Program-made: the position numbers and the translations under genes
Shown: positions 48,804 through 61,014 of the stretch, piece after piece
Layout: the number at the start of each line of letters is the position of its first letter
Numbering within the stretch: the first letter of the stretch is position 1
DNA from: Clavelina lepadiformis
Taxonomy: Eukaryota > Chordata > Ascidiacea > Aplousobranchia > Clavelinidae
Assembly (NCBI RefSeq): GCF_947623445.1
Contig: NC_135242.1
Coordinates: 16,430,001-16,494,000, forward strand
Length of the DNA stretch: 64,000 bases
Direction: 5' to 3'
Notes under the pieces: generated by a model
Told to the model about the DNA's origin: nothing
The model's database searches: none
Seen by the model: the letters and a program-made list of their open reading frames with translations, nothing else

Positions 48804-51800
48804 ATGTTCAAATTTAACAAAAATGACGAACTTCTTGCTACTGTTGAGAAACAGAAAGATCAAATAGACCGTTATGAAGGTCGCCTTAGAGGTTGGTACT
48901 GGCTGACTAGTGGTGTTAATCGTTGGCTTTATTTTAGCCTAGATTTTTGAACTTTGGTTTCCAAACGACATTTATTTTTAGATATTGTTCATGCCTATAA
49001 AAGCCTACAAAATGAAAAAGAAGCGCTAGAAAAGAGTATGAAGGCTTTGACTCTAACTGCTCCTGTTGGATCAAGCCCCTATAGCAAAAAGCGTTCAATC
49101 GCGGAGGGATCAAAAAGAACAGCCCTTGTAAACTGAATTAAAATATTTTATACAAAAGAATATTCATGCATGCATATCTTTAAAAAAAGAGACAATATGT
49201 TCTTATTCTCCTTCACAAGAGAAAAGCATAAAAGCAAAGTGATTTTCCAGTTGCCATGGTTGTGCCAATATGTGTAGGCTGTTTCCTCTGTGCCACGCTG
49301 TAGTCAAGCCAAGCTTATGCCACATGAATGTAGATCAAGATCACTCACATGGAATTCACCCTGGCATAATAGGATAGCCTGTAGTGGAGAGTATGGCACA
49401 CACACACACCAAAGACTCGTCTAAGTGAACTCTTTTAAACAGTCTTATATACTTTAATATCAATTTATAATAAACAAACCAGAAGGATTTGGTAGCTAAA
49501 ATTTAGCATTTGTAGTATACTGTCAGACGAAAATTTTTGTTTCTACGTATGGGATTTCTTTTGCAAACCAACATACTGTATAGTTTGTTTTTTACTCTTA
49601 CAAATTTTCAAGAGTTTTAACCAAGTCCTCTTTTTTCTGCCTCAGATTTCTTTGGTTGATAATAATTTCTTTCAGTGAAGTCTAATTTATTTTTAAGAAA
49701 ACAGTTTTGTTTTGTGCAGGTCTAATTTGTTTGGTGTGGTAACCTTTATCCTCACACTGAGGAAAGTTTTGCATGCCAGGGTGCATTCCACGTGACTTAC
49801 GTCAAGCAGTGTAACTCGGTTTGACCTTAGCGTGGCACAGAGCAAATGCAAGTCTTGGCACAACCATTGCAACTGCAAATTTCATTTGCTTTTTCGTTTT
49901 CCTCTTGTTTAGATGATGTAGAGCCCGATGTCTTCTTTTTTTAGAGATTGTAATTGGGTTACAAACAACTTTGGCATATATTCGTAATGTATGCAAAAGT
50001 GGCATTTGGCTCATGCATCACACAGAATGCACCGCATGACTTAGAACCTGCAATGATTCCTCATCGGATCTGAATACCGGCCATTTATTATAACTCCAGA
50101 ACGGGCCGTTAAACTTAGTCTTTGTTAATCAAGTTTATTTTACAATGAAACGATTAACGTTTTTATGTAAATTTCTGAATCTCAAAATGTTTGATAAATC
50201 ATTGAACTTGTGGTGCCATCAGGTAGCATATTGCACATATTGTTTAAATGTATCACAAAATTCATCAGCAGGGTCTAACCTATCAGAGTTGTAAACCCCA
50301 TTTATCAAACAATCAAATTTCTTCCGATTTGCAGTATCTGTAGTATTTAAAACTGTAATGCATTTTGCTCACGGGATAGATGTTTTACAGTAGTTGCTGT
50401 GAACGATTTCATTTCTTTCTGAAATTTTTAATGTGCTTTGTATTAAAAACAAATTTTTATGATAAACTTTGTTTGTTATTCAGACCCATATCACACCAGA
50501 TATAATTGCAGGTTTCCAGCGATGCAGAAGCATATGTAGATGAAACAGAGTCTGAACATAGTCAAGAAATAGATCGAGAGAAAGATGAAACTGAAGGTAT
50601 GAAATAGTTTCATCATAAGTCATAACAAACAAATAAAGCAGATTATTAACAAATATAATATGAAGGCTATATAATAAGGTTAGTACTTAAATTTTATATA
50701 TAACATTCGAGTAGATATATACAATATGTGGGTACAATATAAAAGTACTCATACAAGTACAATTCATATATATACTTACATAATTGGTATACTATGACAT
50801 AACAATAACTATCTAATTAATACTTAATTTCTTGTGACTTTTTACAATGCGTTATTACTGTAAATACTGTTAGTTTTTTGATTAGTTTCTGCTTGTTGTA
50901 ATCTTGACTTTTTAGCTGTTTACTTTGTTTTTCAGATGAGAATGAAGTTGCTGATAATCAATCATTGTCTAGTGGTGAAGAGAAAGATAGTAGTATTCAG
51001 CATCTCAAGTCCCAGATTTATACCTTGACACAATCCCTCTCCACTGTTTCAGATGAGAAATCAAAAATAGTTGCCACATACCAAGCAGAGAAAAAGAAAT
51101 TAAAAGTTAGTTACAAACTCACTTGTTTCTTCAAACTTGTTTTTTTTCTCTGTAAATCATATGTAATAAATTTTTCATGATCCTGTATTTTTTTACTTTA
51201 CCAGAAAGAACAAGAAATTCAAATAAAACAACTACATGAAGAAAGTGAGGTAAATTTTAAGAAAGCATCCATGCTGCAAGAAGAATTGACTGAAGTAAGC
51301 TAATGTGCAGTTAACAAATAACATTTCTTTAATGCTGGAAATTTTTTTGTAAATTGGTGTCTTTTTTGTTTAGTTCAAAGAAAGAGTGCGACTGCAACAA
51401 ATTGACAGGGAACAAGAGCAAGCTACCCATTCAATCATGCTGCGCGAAATTCAAAAAATGCTTAACGATGAAAGAACAAAAAACAATATTCTTGAAACTT
51501 CTGTATTAATTAATTTTATTATGCAAACAATTTTAATTGTTAGCTTTGTAATTTTACTATAGGTTATGTATTTTGTACTCTTCAATTACGTATTCATGTG
51601 GTACGCTCTATCAGTTTATGAGGTAGGTTATTTAAAGTTTGTATTAACTTCACCCTTTCTATACGCAGGTAAAAGAACTAAGAAATGCAGCACAGAATGC
51701 AGAAATAGAAGCACAGCAAAGTGAAGATTACAAACAACGTGTGCGTCAGCTAGAAGAGGAATTGAATCAAGTTCGAAAACGTCTCCATTCAGCAGAGCTG

Positions 51801-54800
51801 GAAGCTAGTACACCTTCCCCTCTGTTACTTCAGCTCCAAGAAGAAATGGAACACATGAAGGTTTTTTTCTTATAACTATCCACAGTTATAGAACTATCAT
51901 ATATTCAAATACCATACAAGTGAATAGGTAATATTGGGTGCTTTCAAAATAATCATGCTGGTTTGCTTAAATCACAAAGATCATTTTGATTACTTGGCCC
52001 ATGGTCATTGAAAGCAAAATGTTCATGAGCCAAGTAATCAAGGGAGTTTTTGTGGTCCAAGTAAAGTTTGCGATTGTAGTTGTTCTTCAAGATATTCAAT
52101 TGAACCTGTGTATCTTGGAGAAACCCAGTAATATCTCGTATTTAGGTACGACTTAGCAATAAAAAAGAAACGATCAAAATAGTTTTGTAAACGTTTGTCT
52201 TGTTAAAGTCATATTCTTTCGTTTGCAATCCAAATTGTCAAGTTCATTATCAGCGCACTGCACACGGGTTGCTTCCAGCAGTTATAATATTTTTGTACTG
52301 TAACAAACAATGACACATACACTATGCCTTTATGAAACTTTTTTTCAGGTGTAGTCTTGATACTGTGTTCATGTTATATATTCAAAACTGCAAAATTGGT
52401 TGGTTGAGTCTATAACTAAGCATTAATTTTTCTAGAATAAGCTTAAGCCTAACATGGTTAAGTATACCAGTTCTACTTTACAATAATTATGCAGAGAGAA
52501 CATAAAGCACAATTAGAAAAGGAGCATGCTAGAGTGACAGAAGTTGAGAAGCGTGAAAGAGAAGTTGCTCACGCAGAAGAAGAAAGAGTGGCTGATCTTG
52601 AGAACAGATTGGTGCAAATCTCCAACAAACTTGGTACATATGATGGTAGAAGACAAAAGGACCAAATCTCTATACAGTGCGTGCCTTTGGTTATCATAAT
52701 GTTAAATAATGAAAAATGGAAATACGCCACTAAACATTTTGTTTGATTTTTACTATGTTTAGTCGTACTGTCATTCTTATCATTTTATATTTAAGGCACC
52801 TAAAGGATCGTATATCCCAACTTGATATTGAAAATGCTCTACTCACCAAGCAACTTGAAGCAGCAAAATCACAAAAAGAAAACATGCTTTCCCCTTCTAA
52901 AATTGATGATGATCTAGACATAGATGGCCTTAAAGAGCGGATCATGCACTTTCAAGAACTTCTAAAGACAGCAATTAGTAAAAGCAATGAACCTGTTGAC
53001 CTGACAGGTAATTGTCCTTAAACATTTTTCCTCCTATTAGTAAATGGCTAATACCTTTGCGCAAACCTTTCAGCAGTTCTATTTTTTAGACATTGCAAGA
53101 TCTTTGCAGTCTGCTTCTGAAGATTATCAAAAACTTTACCTGGAATCACAGCAAGAACTTTTACATCTCAAGGAAGAATTTGAAAGATACAAAGTATACG
53201 ACCTATACGTGCATGAATTTTAATTAAAAACACTTGCACTTTTTCACTTAATTCAGTTCAGCAGAATTATATCTTTATGTCTCATATTACTCTGTAGACT
53301 AGAGCACAAAATGTGCTAAAAAATATGAAAAGTGGAGTAAACTCATCAACCTCTGGAAATCGAGAAACGGAAGAGGCAAAGCGTCAACTTCAAGAAGCAC
53401 GAGAACGTCATTTTCTTATACATGCCAGATGCGAAGATTTAGAAGCCAAATGCGTCCAACTGGTACATAGTTATTACTTACATTAAATTATCTGGTTAAT
53501 GTATAAATTATTGGAAATAAAATTTCCGGTTGTTTTCTTAAATTAACAAATTATATAATATTTAAATGATGTATATTCAATTATTCGTACTGTACTTGTA
53601 ATATTCATACTGTTACTTATATTAATACTTGTTAGCTGCTCGCTGTTGTTAATCATCTGTAATGGTAAAATAAGCCGCACTGAAATTTATGGTACAATAA
53701 ATCTCTGCAATGTACTCTTTACTGTCTATGACAATGGAGAGATACAGAAAAGAGAAAAGAATATTTTCTCGATAAAAATGGCCAACAAGAAAATGGCAGA
53801 TAAAGTTTTGACTTAACAAAAAAAGCTTACAATGAAATAAATACGGTAGGCCTTGCAAATTTGTTATTTAGAAATTTTTGATTTTTAGGAAGTCGATTGC
53901 AAGAAAGACCTAAAAAAGCAGGCTCACATTTATCAAACTCAAATTGAAGAACTCAAAGAAAGTCACTCTCGCCTGATAAGTGAGAAAGAAAGAGAGACTC
54001 GAACTCAGCGTGAAAGAACCATTGCAATGCTTGCTGACAAAGACAAAGAAATTAAGCAACTAAAAGCTTATTCATCCGCATACCATAGGTATAGTTTACG
54101 CCAACATTTAAGGGTTACACATTAACTTCAAGAAGAGAATAATGTCATCACCAGAATAAGTTCAAAATGTCCGGGATAATTCCTTCAAAGCAATAAGTTT
54201 TTGTGTTTATTTTTGATACTTAAATAAATATGGCCAAACAAACTGTAAACTGCTACCCTATTACAGTGAAAGTTGTACACTTGGAACATCATATGGCAAG
54301 TTACCTACCCGACGTCATTTAAGCACCACTGAAGATATACAGGATCCGATGGAAGAATCGCTCACTGAAATTATGAGCAAAGTTAGTCAATGTTATCAAC
54401 CATAGTTGGTTGTTATTTACCTTACAGATGCACTTGATGCCACATACATTGAGCTATTACTAGGGTTTAAGGAGTGTTTTGTTCAGAGTTCAACAAATGA
54501 TTCAAAAATTATTCATTATGCCGAACAACTTGCAAGGCGAGATGTTACCATAAATAGCATCCGAAGATACAAAAAGCAACTTGAACTTCAAATACGCCAA
54601 TTACAGGATGCCAGCATAACCAAGTAAGGCAAAAGTGTGACTTGCTTGCAACGACTTGTTTAGTGTGAAGTGAGTTTAGATTATGCTTCGCGTTTTTAAT
54701 TTATTCAAGATGTTCAGTAACAGCAAATCTTGTAGGGATGAGAAAAATGCACAGGAAGTGGCTGAACTTAAAGAAAAAATATCAGAATGTGAACGAAGCA

Positions 54801-55096
54801 AGTATGTTCGGTTATATACATTCACATGCTGAAATGAAGCATTAACATCTCTGCGTATGAAGTCAAAATCATTTGTTGTATTACTAAAAGCTCATGATAA
54901 AAACATTATAGCAATATTCTAAATCCTCAATTTGTCCAGGTTGAGAGAGAATGCAAACATGGAGTACTTAAAGAATGTATTTTATCGATACATAACGACT
55001 GCTGACTACACTGCCAAGCAGCGAATGCTAGTAGCATTGGTGACAATACTTCAGTTTAGTCCAGAAGAAGCACGAAAATCAGGCGTTAAGAAATAG
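48804..55096 (+). CDS. GCC1: GRIP and coiled-coil protein GCC1 (golgin GCC88), 16 exons
   Basis: Exons 48804-48891, 48982-49127, 50512-50596, 50936-51105, 51205-51294, 51374-51502, 51669-51860, 52495-52676, 52796-53007, 53090-53193, 53298-53462, 53889-54088, 54267-54381, 54487-54623, 54736-54801 and 54940-55096 stay in frame for 745 residues, near the roughly 775 of human GCC1. The N terminus has the family block L-L-x-T-V-E-x-Q-K-x-Q, then R-L-R-D-I-V-H-A-Y-K-S-L-x-x-E-K-E-A-L-E. Long coiled coils fill the middle, including L-G-T-Y-D, K-D-Q and L-K-D-R-I-x-Q-L-D-x-E-N. The last two exons encode the GRIP domain (Y-A-E-Q-L-A-R-R-D upstream; N-M-E-Y-L-K-N-V-F-Y-R at its start; L-Q-F-S-P-E-E at its end). 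Family knowledge: the GRIP domain binds ARL1-GTP at the trans-Golgi, where the golgin tethers endosome-derived carriers. Confidence 0.96.
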
Positions 55097-55597
55097 TAAC
55101 TTCGTTTTGTTATTACTCCAGCTTTCTTTCATTTTTGCCAGCTTTAAGTGCAATATTTCATATAGCCCACCGTATACTGTTATTGTTTTTATCAGAATTT
55201 TGAATCGAATAGATTTTTGTTGGCTGTGTTTGCATGTTTACCAAACTCTCTCATCGTGAAAATGGAAGGTACAATTTTATTTATTATTTGGGTGGCAAGC
55301 ATTTGTGGTGGAAACGAACCATGTCTTTGTACGGTATTGTATTTATATTTTCATTAGTCCATTGATACACAGTTTCATCAAATATCAGCAATACAAAAGA
55401 TTAAGGTGGTTTGCTATACTTGAACAGATGAAGAATATAATAACAGTCAACGTCATTTTGCTTACCTGAAGACATCATTAAGCTGCTCATTGCCACCGCA
55501 AATTCTGTTATAGAAAGTGAAGCATGTATTAATCTACCTCTGCAAAAAATAGCAAGATATGCTAGTGGTGTATATCAGGGGTGCCCAGTACGTAATG
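55097..55597. other. GCC1 3' flank
   Basis: Probable 3' UTR followed by AT-rich spacer. A solo hAT-like terminus, CAGGGGTGCCCA, lies at about 55576. No gene seen. Confidence 0.45.
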
Positions 55598-55918
55598 TAG
55601 GGATGTACATTATACAATAATTGAAGGTTTTCATTGGCACGTGCAGGAGATGTTGCTGTCGATTGTCATTTCACATCCCAATACTATGCGGGTGCATTAA
55701 TCATCATGGATTAAACCGTGCGTCATGTCAATTTGACAATTGTCGACTTGCTTGAACTACAGTATAATAATTTTGTGAACCTTTTGCAAAGGCAAAACTA
55801 AGCACTGCAGGTGCTTAAATTTTTTTAACTTTTATGCTATTCTAGGATAGGATTCTAAATTCTAGATCTAAAATAAACTATTCTAGAATAGTCAATTATT
55901 CTGTATTGTACATCCCTG
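55598..55918. mobile_element. Probable hAT-type MITE
   Basis: TAGGGATGTACATTATACAA at the left and, reversed from the right, CAGGGATGTACAATACAGAA form inverted ends of about 25 imperfect bases. The target duplication is not clear, and an internal TCTAGAATA palindrome recurs. Confidence 0.65.
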
Positions 55919-56999
55919 TACACAAGTCGTTCGTGTGCCATTTCAAAACGGTCCACCTTGGCTATAAATATATATTGTGCAGTATGCTGCCACAGCGACT
56001 ATCAGCAAATATGCCATTTTCATCAGAGCCTGGCACTGTGTAAATATATCGTATTACACAATATATTTTTATATATAGCCAAAGTGCTACTGCTGTTGTC
56101 GAGAAAACCCAAAATAACAGCATTGGCTGTAAATAGAAAGTCAAAGCTCACAAGTATCAACAAATACAAGCAACGAAATAATCAGTTTACTTAACTTGTC
56201 ATAAGGCTGCAGTGTTTCTCATTGACTTCAAAAATTTCCGTATTACACTAAAAAGTTTTAACATCATTTCTGAATTTGATATTAACAGAGTAAAGTTAAA
56301 ATACAATGTATGGTGTCTAAGTGAAACACTGAAATAAAAAAAACGACTACAGTGCCCACGATAAGGAAAATTCAACCCTGAACCTTCAAGAGGAACACGT
56401 TAATGTTAAATTAAATGTTATATTCATATAAAGAACATAACTCAGAATTGAAACATGCCAGTTTTTATCATTTTCGTATGAAAGCTGTACATGCTACTGT
56501 AGTAACTGTACTACCAAAAAACACTCCAATTGCAAGAATGCCAAGATCTTAGGAACTTTTATCTTAAAACCTAGTTGAGCTAGAACTCAGAAATTTATTT
56601 TATTTTCAATGAAATCTGATATTTTTTATCCTATATTAAAACAAGATAATTTAAAAGGTAAGGGTGTTCTGTTCCTTTTTTTGGTTGAATTTGTAACACC
56701 AGTTTTCTCTTGAGCTGACATACGTGGAGACTACCCTACTTCAAGTTTTCATGATTAAAATAATTAAATATAAACTTCACTCAGCACATACAGCATGTAG
56801 CTAATTAAATACATAAATTTATTTAAAAACTTTATTATTAAACTGGCCGTTTTATTCGACGCAGGATAAAAAAGTTGTGATGGATAAACAACATGGAATA
56901 CATGATAACAAGCCATGCAATCAAGGCACAAATACACAGTGTTTATACTAAGCCAGAAGCTGCATGTTTTAAGTTTATCTATCAGGAAAAAACTTGTAT
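55919..56999. other. Gene-poor spacer
   Basis: AT-rich, no recognisable exon, RNA gene or repeat terminus. Confidence 0.45.
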
Positions 57000-57780
57000 T
57001 GTATTGTTTATTTTTCGCCGTTAACTGTGCGGAGCGAAAGTTAGGATGCTAACCGTTGCAGTTATAGCACAATAAAACACATGTTCATACGTGGGCAGTA
57101 CCGCGGTACTACAGTACCGAATTACTGCATCGTGGTACTTTTTCATTACCGATACCGGTACCGTCGGTAATTTTGAAAAAAGTACGGAATTATTTTTTTC
57201 AAGACATTCCCGGTGCTCGGTACTTTCCACGTGATTATTTCAAAATTTTAACAAGTTTGTTTTCAAAATTACAAGTTAATTAATCCTTGATACCAATTTT
57301 AGCATCTGTTGCTCTTCTTTAATCTAAAAATGTTAAGTAAAATTGCAAGCGATTAACGTCACACATGTTTTGACCTGGAGTATCCTTTACCGGGGGTATA
57401 ATAGCAGCAAACATTGTATTTGCAGCAACATCTTTTACACAAAAAGTACCGTTACCGAGTACTGACAAAGTACCGAACTACTTTTTTGAAATAGTACCGA
57501 ATACCGGAACCGTCAGTACATTTTTTGCCAAGTAGTGGTACCGTTTCCCACGTTACTTTCAAAGTACCGACTGCCCACCTCTGCATATGCTCATGAACAA
57601 GCATAACCAGCAGGAAAAAGTGGCAAAGCCCAAGAGCTTAAAACATGCAAGATAGTAATAATAGAATTGTGCTATAAGATGGTAGGTTAGCATGACCACC
57701 AAACCCACAAAATAATTCCTAAGTATAACGAATTTAAGAACAAAATAACACAAACAACGAAACAACTACACTGTTGGAAG
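57000..57780 (-). repeat. Dispersed repeat (inverted copy of 21420-21715), interrupted by a MITE
   Basis: Both flanks (57000-57088 and about 57595-57780) match consecutive parts of the 21.4-kb repeat in reverse orientation. The break in the match falls exactly where a GTGGGCAG-type MITE sits. Confidence 0.88.
57089..57586. mobile_element. hAT-type MITE nested in an older repeat
   Basis: Terminal GTGGGCAGT at the left and ACTGCCCACCTCTG at the right. ATGTTCAT precedes it (57081-57088) and ATGCTCAT follows (57587-57594), a 7/8 target duplication. The interior is dominated by GGTACCG/CGGTACC motifs with long self-complementary arms. Same family as the element at 13664. Confidence 0.82.
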
Positions 57781-58106
57781 ATAAAAAAGACATGTGGAAA
57801 ACTGTACCTGCAAATCACTTTGTGCAAATAATAAAAATATCAAAACGGTAAAAACTGACACCTTAACACATACACTGTAAAATGCAAGTAATTTTTATCA
57901 GGATTGTCTCACAGCAATTATTCTACCTTCTTCTGTAATTAAGGCACAAAACGCAAAATTTTATACTCTTCACAAGCCAAAATAATAAAGAATATTGTAA
58001 AGTAAAACTACTAAAACAGCAACATAAATGAAATTAGCACATATTTCCTTGCCTGTTGCAGGCAATTTTGTTGGACGGCTATGAAGCAAAATCGGGCAAG
58101 ACACTG
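57781..58106. other. Flank of the terminal exon at 58107
   Basis: Probable 3' UTR (minus sense) of the orphan exon. Nothing else seen. Confidence 0.35.
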
Positions 58107-58424
58107 CTAGATTTGTGATTTCTTTTTCAAACCATTGTTTGACAAAGACGGCCCCGCATCACCTTGTGAGAGGTTAAGGTAGGAAGAGTTGAGGCCATCT
58201 TTGCCTGGGTCATGGGAATAAAAGTTAACAACACGATTCCACGTTTCATTATCACCGCCACTTGCCACTGCAAAATTTTTATTTCCTGTTAATCCATCAT
58301 TAATATTCCGATTGGAACCGCTACGCAATGTATCAGAAGAATGGTTTTGTGGATTTCCGGTAGAACTGCCCAGATATGGTAAGCTTCCACTTAAACTGAG
58401 ACTGCTGAGCAGGGTATTTAGTTC
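58107..58424 (-). CDS. Orphan terminal exon, Ser/Asn/Gly-rich C-terminal tail
   Basis: A minus-strand open frame of 105 codons begins right after a good acceptor (GCTTTTACAG, at 58425 onward in plus coordinates) and ends at a stop at 58107-58109. The composition (S-L-S-L-S-G-S-L, N-Q/N-H-S-S-D-T, G-D-N-E-T-W-N-R-V-V-N-F-Y) looks like a disordered protein tail and unlike a random frame. Its upstream partner is not established. One option is the coiled-coil gene ending at 61538: a weak GTTGGT donor inside that gene's last exon would keep phase 0. No function can be assigned. Confidence 0.5.
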   Translation of the reverse strand, partial: ELNTLLSSLSLSGSLPYLGSSTGNPQNHSSDTLRSGSNRNINDGLTGNKNFAVASGGDNETWNRVVNFYSHDPGKDGLNSSYLNLSQGDAGPSLSNNGLKKKSQI

Positions 58425-58943
58425 CTGTAAAAGCAATGAGATGAAATTCTAATATCTGAAGTAAATACCATAAGCAAGTATGTTGGGAATTAATTTCATA
58501 CTGAAGTAATATCAATTAATTATGGAAGGTTGCACTTGAGCAGATTTTGCACATAACAAGATTAAAAGCAGAATTGGACAAACGGTCCTCTAAAATTAGC
58601 GTCGCTCTTGCTTTGGTTCTTCTATAATCTATAGAGACTAGAGCGCGCTTGTTTTGTCGCTCACCTTATGCTCTTTTTAACAATTAAAAAATATTTTCCC
58701 TCCGGCGCATTTTCCAACACCAATCGCATTCCTATGTTGCAAATTTGCGTTGTAAAACGTGTGTCTAATTGCAACTGTATTTGCTTATCACTATTTCTTG
58801 TAAATGTTGTAGGAACTTTCATGAAATCCCATGCTGAAAAGTTTTGCTTTGGTCACACCCGCCAGAAATATTCAATAGACATGTAAAGTATTAAAAACCT
58901 TCCGGAATTGTAGATGCCGACGTTCAACAAATTAATATTCTTC
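58425..58943. other. Spacer
   Basis: No exon or repeat terminus recognised. If the 58.1-kb exon belongs to an upstream gene, this is intron. Confidence 0.4.
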
Positions 58944-58951
58944 ACTTTCAA

Positions 58952-59738
58952 ATAGTGTTGCACGTAATTGAAAACAGTAATATGAAACTTACGTAATTGC
59001 GTAACGTAGCAAATGTTATACGGATATTTGGTACAAATTACGTTATTACGCAACCTACTTTTTTGGTATATTTTACGCAAACAAAACATCGATAACTAGC
59101 TTTTTATCTATATCCATTTCTTGTATAAACGCATTTGAAATGGGTGCCATATCTGCATTCGGCTCTTGGCCCACATCAATGTTTTCCGAAACCGAGCAAT
59201 AGCAAAAAACAATGTTTGTGATGTGAGGTAATAACTGTCCTTTGAGAACTATTGCTACGACCATAAATCGAGTATGGGAAGTTTGGCAGTGACACTGCGA
59301 AACTGTTAAGTTATATCACAATGCACCAAGTCCACAAGAAATATCGCTTTCGCATCTTCTGCAAAAGTAGATCACACACAACGTCGATAAAGTCACGATA
59401 AGCAATTAAGTCTGGAAACACGTTTGTCAGAACATAAGTCCGACTATAATAAATAACCTCTGTTTACATTTCATCTTGTTTTAACAATTAAGACAAAACG
59501 ACTATTTTTTTGAGAAAGTTCTAGTGACTGTCATCGAAAAGAAACGCAAATTTTGCGAAACTGAAACTCAATATTAATCAATTACTTGTGACATAAACCT
59601 GCTTTGCCAATAAACAACATTGATATCATAGTATTACCATAAAACAACGCGCACAGTAACAGGTAAAATTACGTAATTACTTACAGTGACGTGGCACGTA
59701 AATAACGAAATTAAATTTTGAGTTACGTGCAACACTAT
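58952..59738. mobile_element. 787-base element with perfect TIRs and 8-bp duplication
   Basis: Termini ATAGTGTTGCACGTAA and TTACGTGCAACACTAT are exact complements. They are flanked by ACTTTCAA on both sides (58944-58951 and 59739-59746). An 8-base duplication points to a hAT-type mobilising enzyme. The interior has further ACGTAATTACG-like palindromes but no transposase frame that I recognise. Confidence 0.92.
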
Positions 59739-59754
59739 ACTTTCAAAGCATATA

Positions 59755-60565
59755 CAGTCAAATCCGGTTAATTACATTCTGGATAATCGCATAATTCGTT
59801 TTATCGCATAAAGGGCGCAAGTCCCAAACCATAGTCTATCATTTGTAAAGATAATACTTCGGTTTATCGCATAATGGTTTATTGCATAATCCGCTTAGTT
59901 GAATAAAAATGAAGGTGATTTATTCGATTATTCAAAAGTTTTTAAAAGATAAAATTGAAAACAACGCGCACTGGGAGCGCACACGCAATGCGTAAGCTTT
60001 GTGACTTGTAATGCGCTTTGTTGCGAAACAATCAAACCAACAATGCTCAATTTAAGCATTAACACGTGGCTGTCAATACGCACACATTAACATGCGAATT
60101 GTTTTAGTTTCATTTAAGCGTTGCGTAAAGAAAGCGTTGCGTTAAGATGATGCCGTAATATGTGAAGAAGTTTTACGAAACAAACAAGTTGTAAAAGACG
60201 ACAACAATAAAGAAAGCTCTGGTGACGCAATCGCTGTGACAACACCAAAAAATAAAGAAGTTCTGCATGTACTTCATACAATTCGCCAACGACTACAGTT
60301 TGAAGGGGCGGTCATGGCCACATTTGTTCGTTTAAAAACACAAATGCAAGAAAGCATGTTTTCATCTTTTGCGTGCTTGAATGAATGGATGATCGCAATA
60401 CACAATAAACGTTAGTGTTTTGCGTGTTGACGTCTTTACACGTGACCATCTTCGCACGTTAAGTAAGAAAATAAGTGGAATTTGCACTTTCGCATAAACG
60501 CATAATTCGTTTAATCGCATAAAAAGGCTTGGCAAATTTACTATGCAATTAACCGGATTCGACTG
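59755..60565. mobile_element. Tigger/pogo-like element with transposase remnant
   Basis: Inverted ends CAGTCAAATCCGGTTAATT and AATTAACCGGATTCGACTG are flanked by TA (59753-59754 and 60566-60567). Around 60160-60420 a plus-sense reading (E-E-V-L-R-N-K-Q, H-T-I-R-Q-R-L-Q, F-A-C-L-N-E-W) has the flavour of a Tigger/Jerky C-terminal region. The DDE core is missing, so it is an internally deleted derivative. Confidence 0.8.
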
Positions 60566-60666
60566 TATCGGTTAAGTTAGAAAATAACCGCAGCGTGAAG
60601 TAAACTACGACATCATGATGACGACTCGACTGATTGTTGTCAGCTTAAAAAACAAAGCGTCTATAA

Positions 60667-61006
60667 CAAGGGTGGGCAAACTACGGCTCGCGAGCCGCAT
60701 GCGGCTCTCCGGCATGTTTTTTGTGGCTCTTCTAGTCGAATCGTAAAATTTCAAAAAATTTTTAAAGGCTACCAAGAGTACTGTTTATGAACGTTTCTCT
60801 CTTCTTCTTTTCCTTATTTAGGCCAGCATTGATGACAAGTTGTTAATTATCCAAATTTAATGATATTTTTCGATTGAGGAATGCAGATATGGAACAATTA
60901 AACGACCTAAACTATTTATGACGTCATAAGTTCTTATGACTTGGCTCGTCAGTAAAAATTTAATAACCAAAACGGCTCTCGGGTTCAAAAAGGTTGCCCA
61001 CCCCTG
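60667..61006. mobile_element. hAT-type MITE with 8-bp duplication
   Basis: Termini CAAGGGTGGGCAAAC and GGTTGCCCACCCCTG. GTCTATAA is duplicated at 60659-60666 and 61007-61014. The sub-terminal GCGAGCCGCATGCGGCTC is palindromic. 340 bases, non-coding. Confidence 0.93.
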
Positions 61007-61014
61007 GTCTATAA

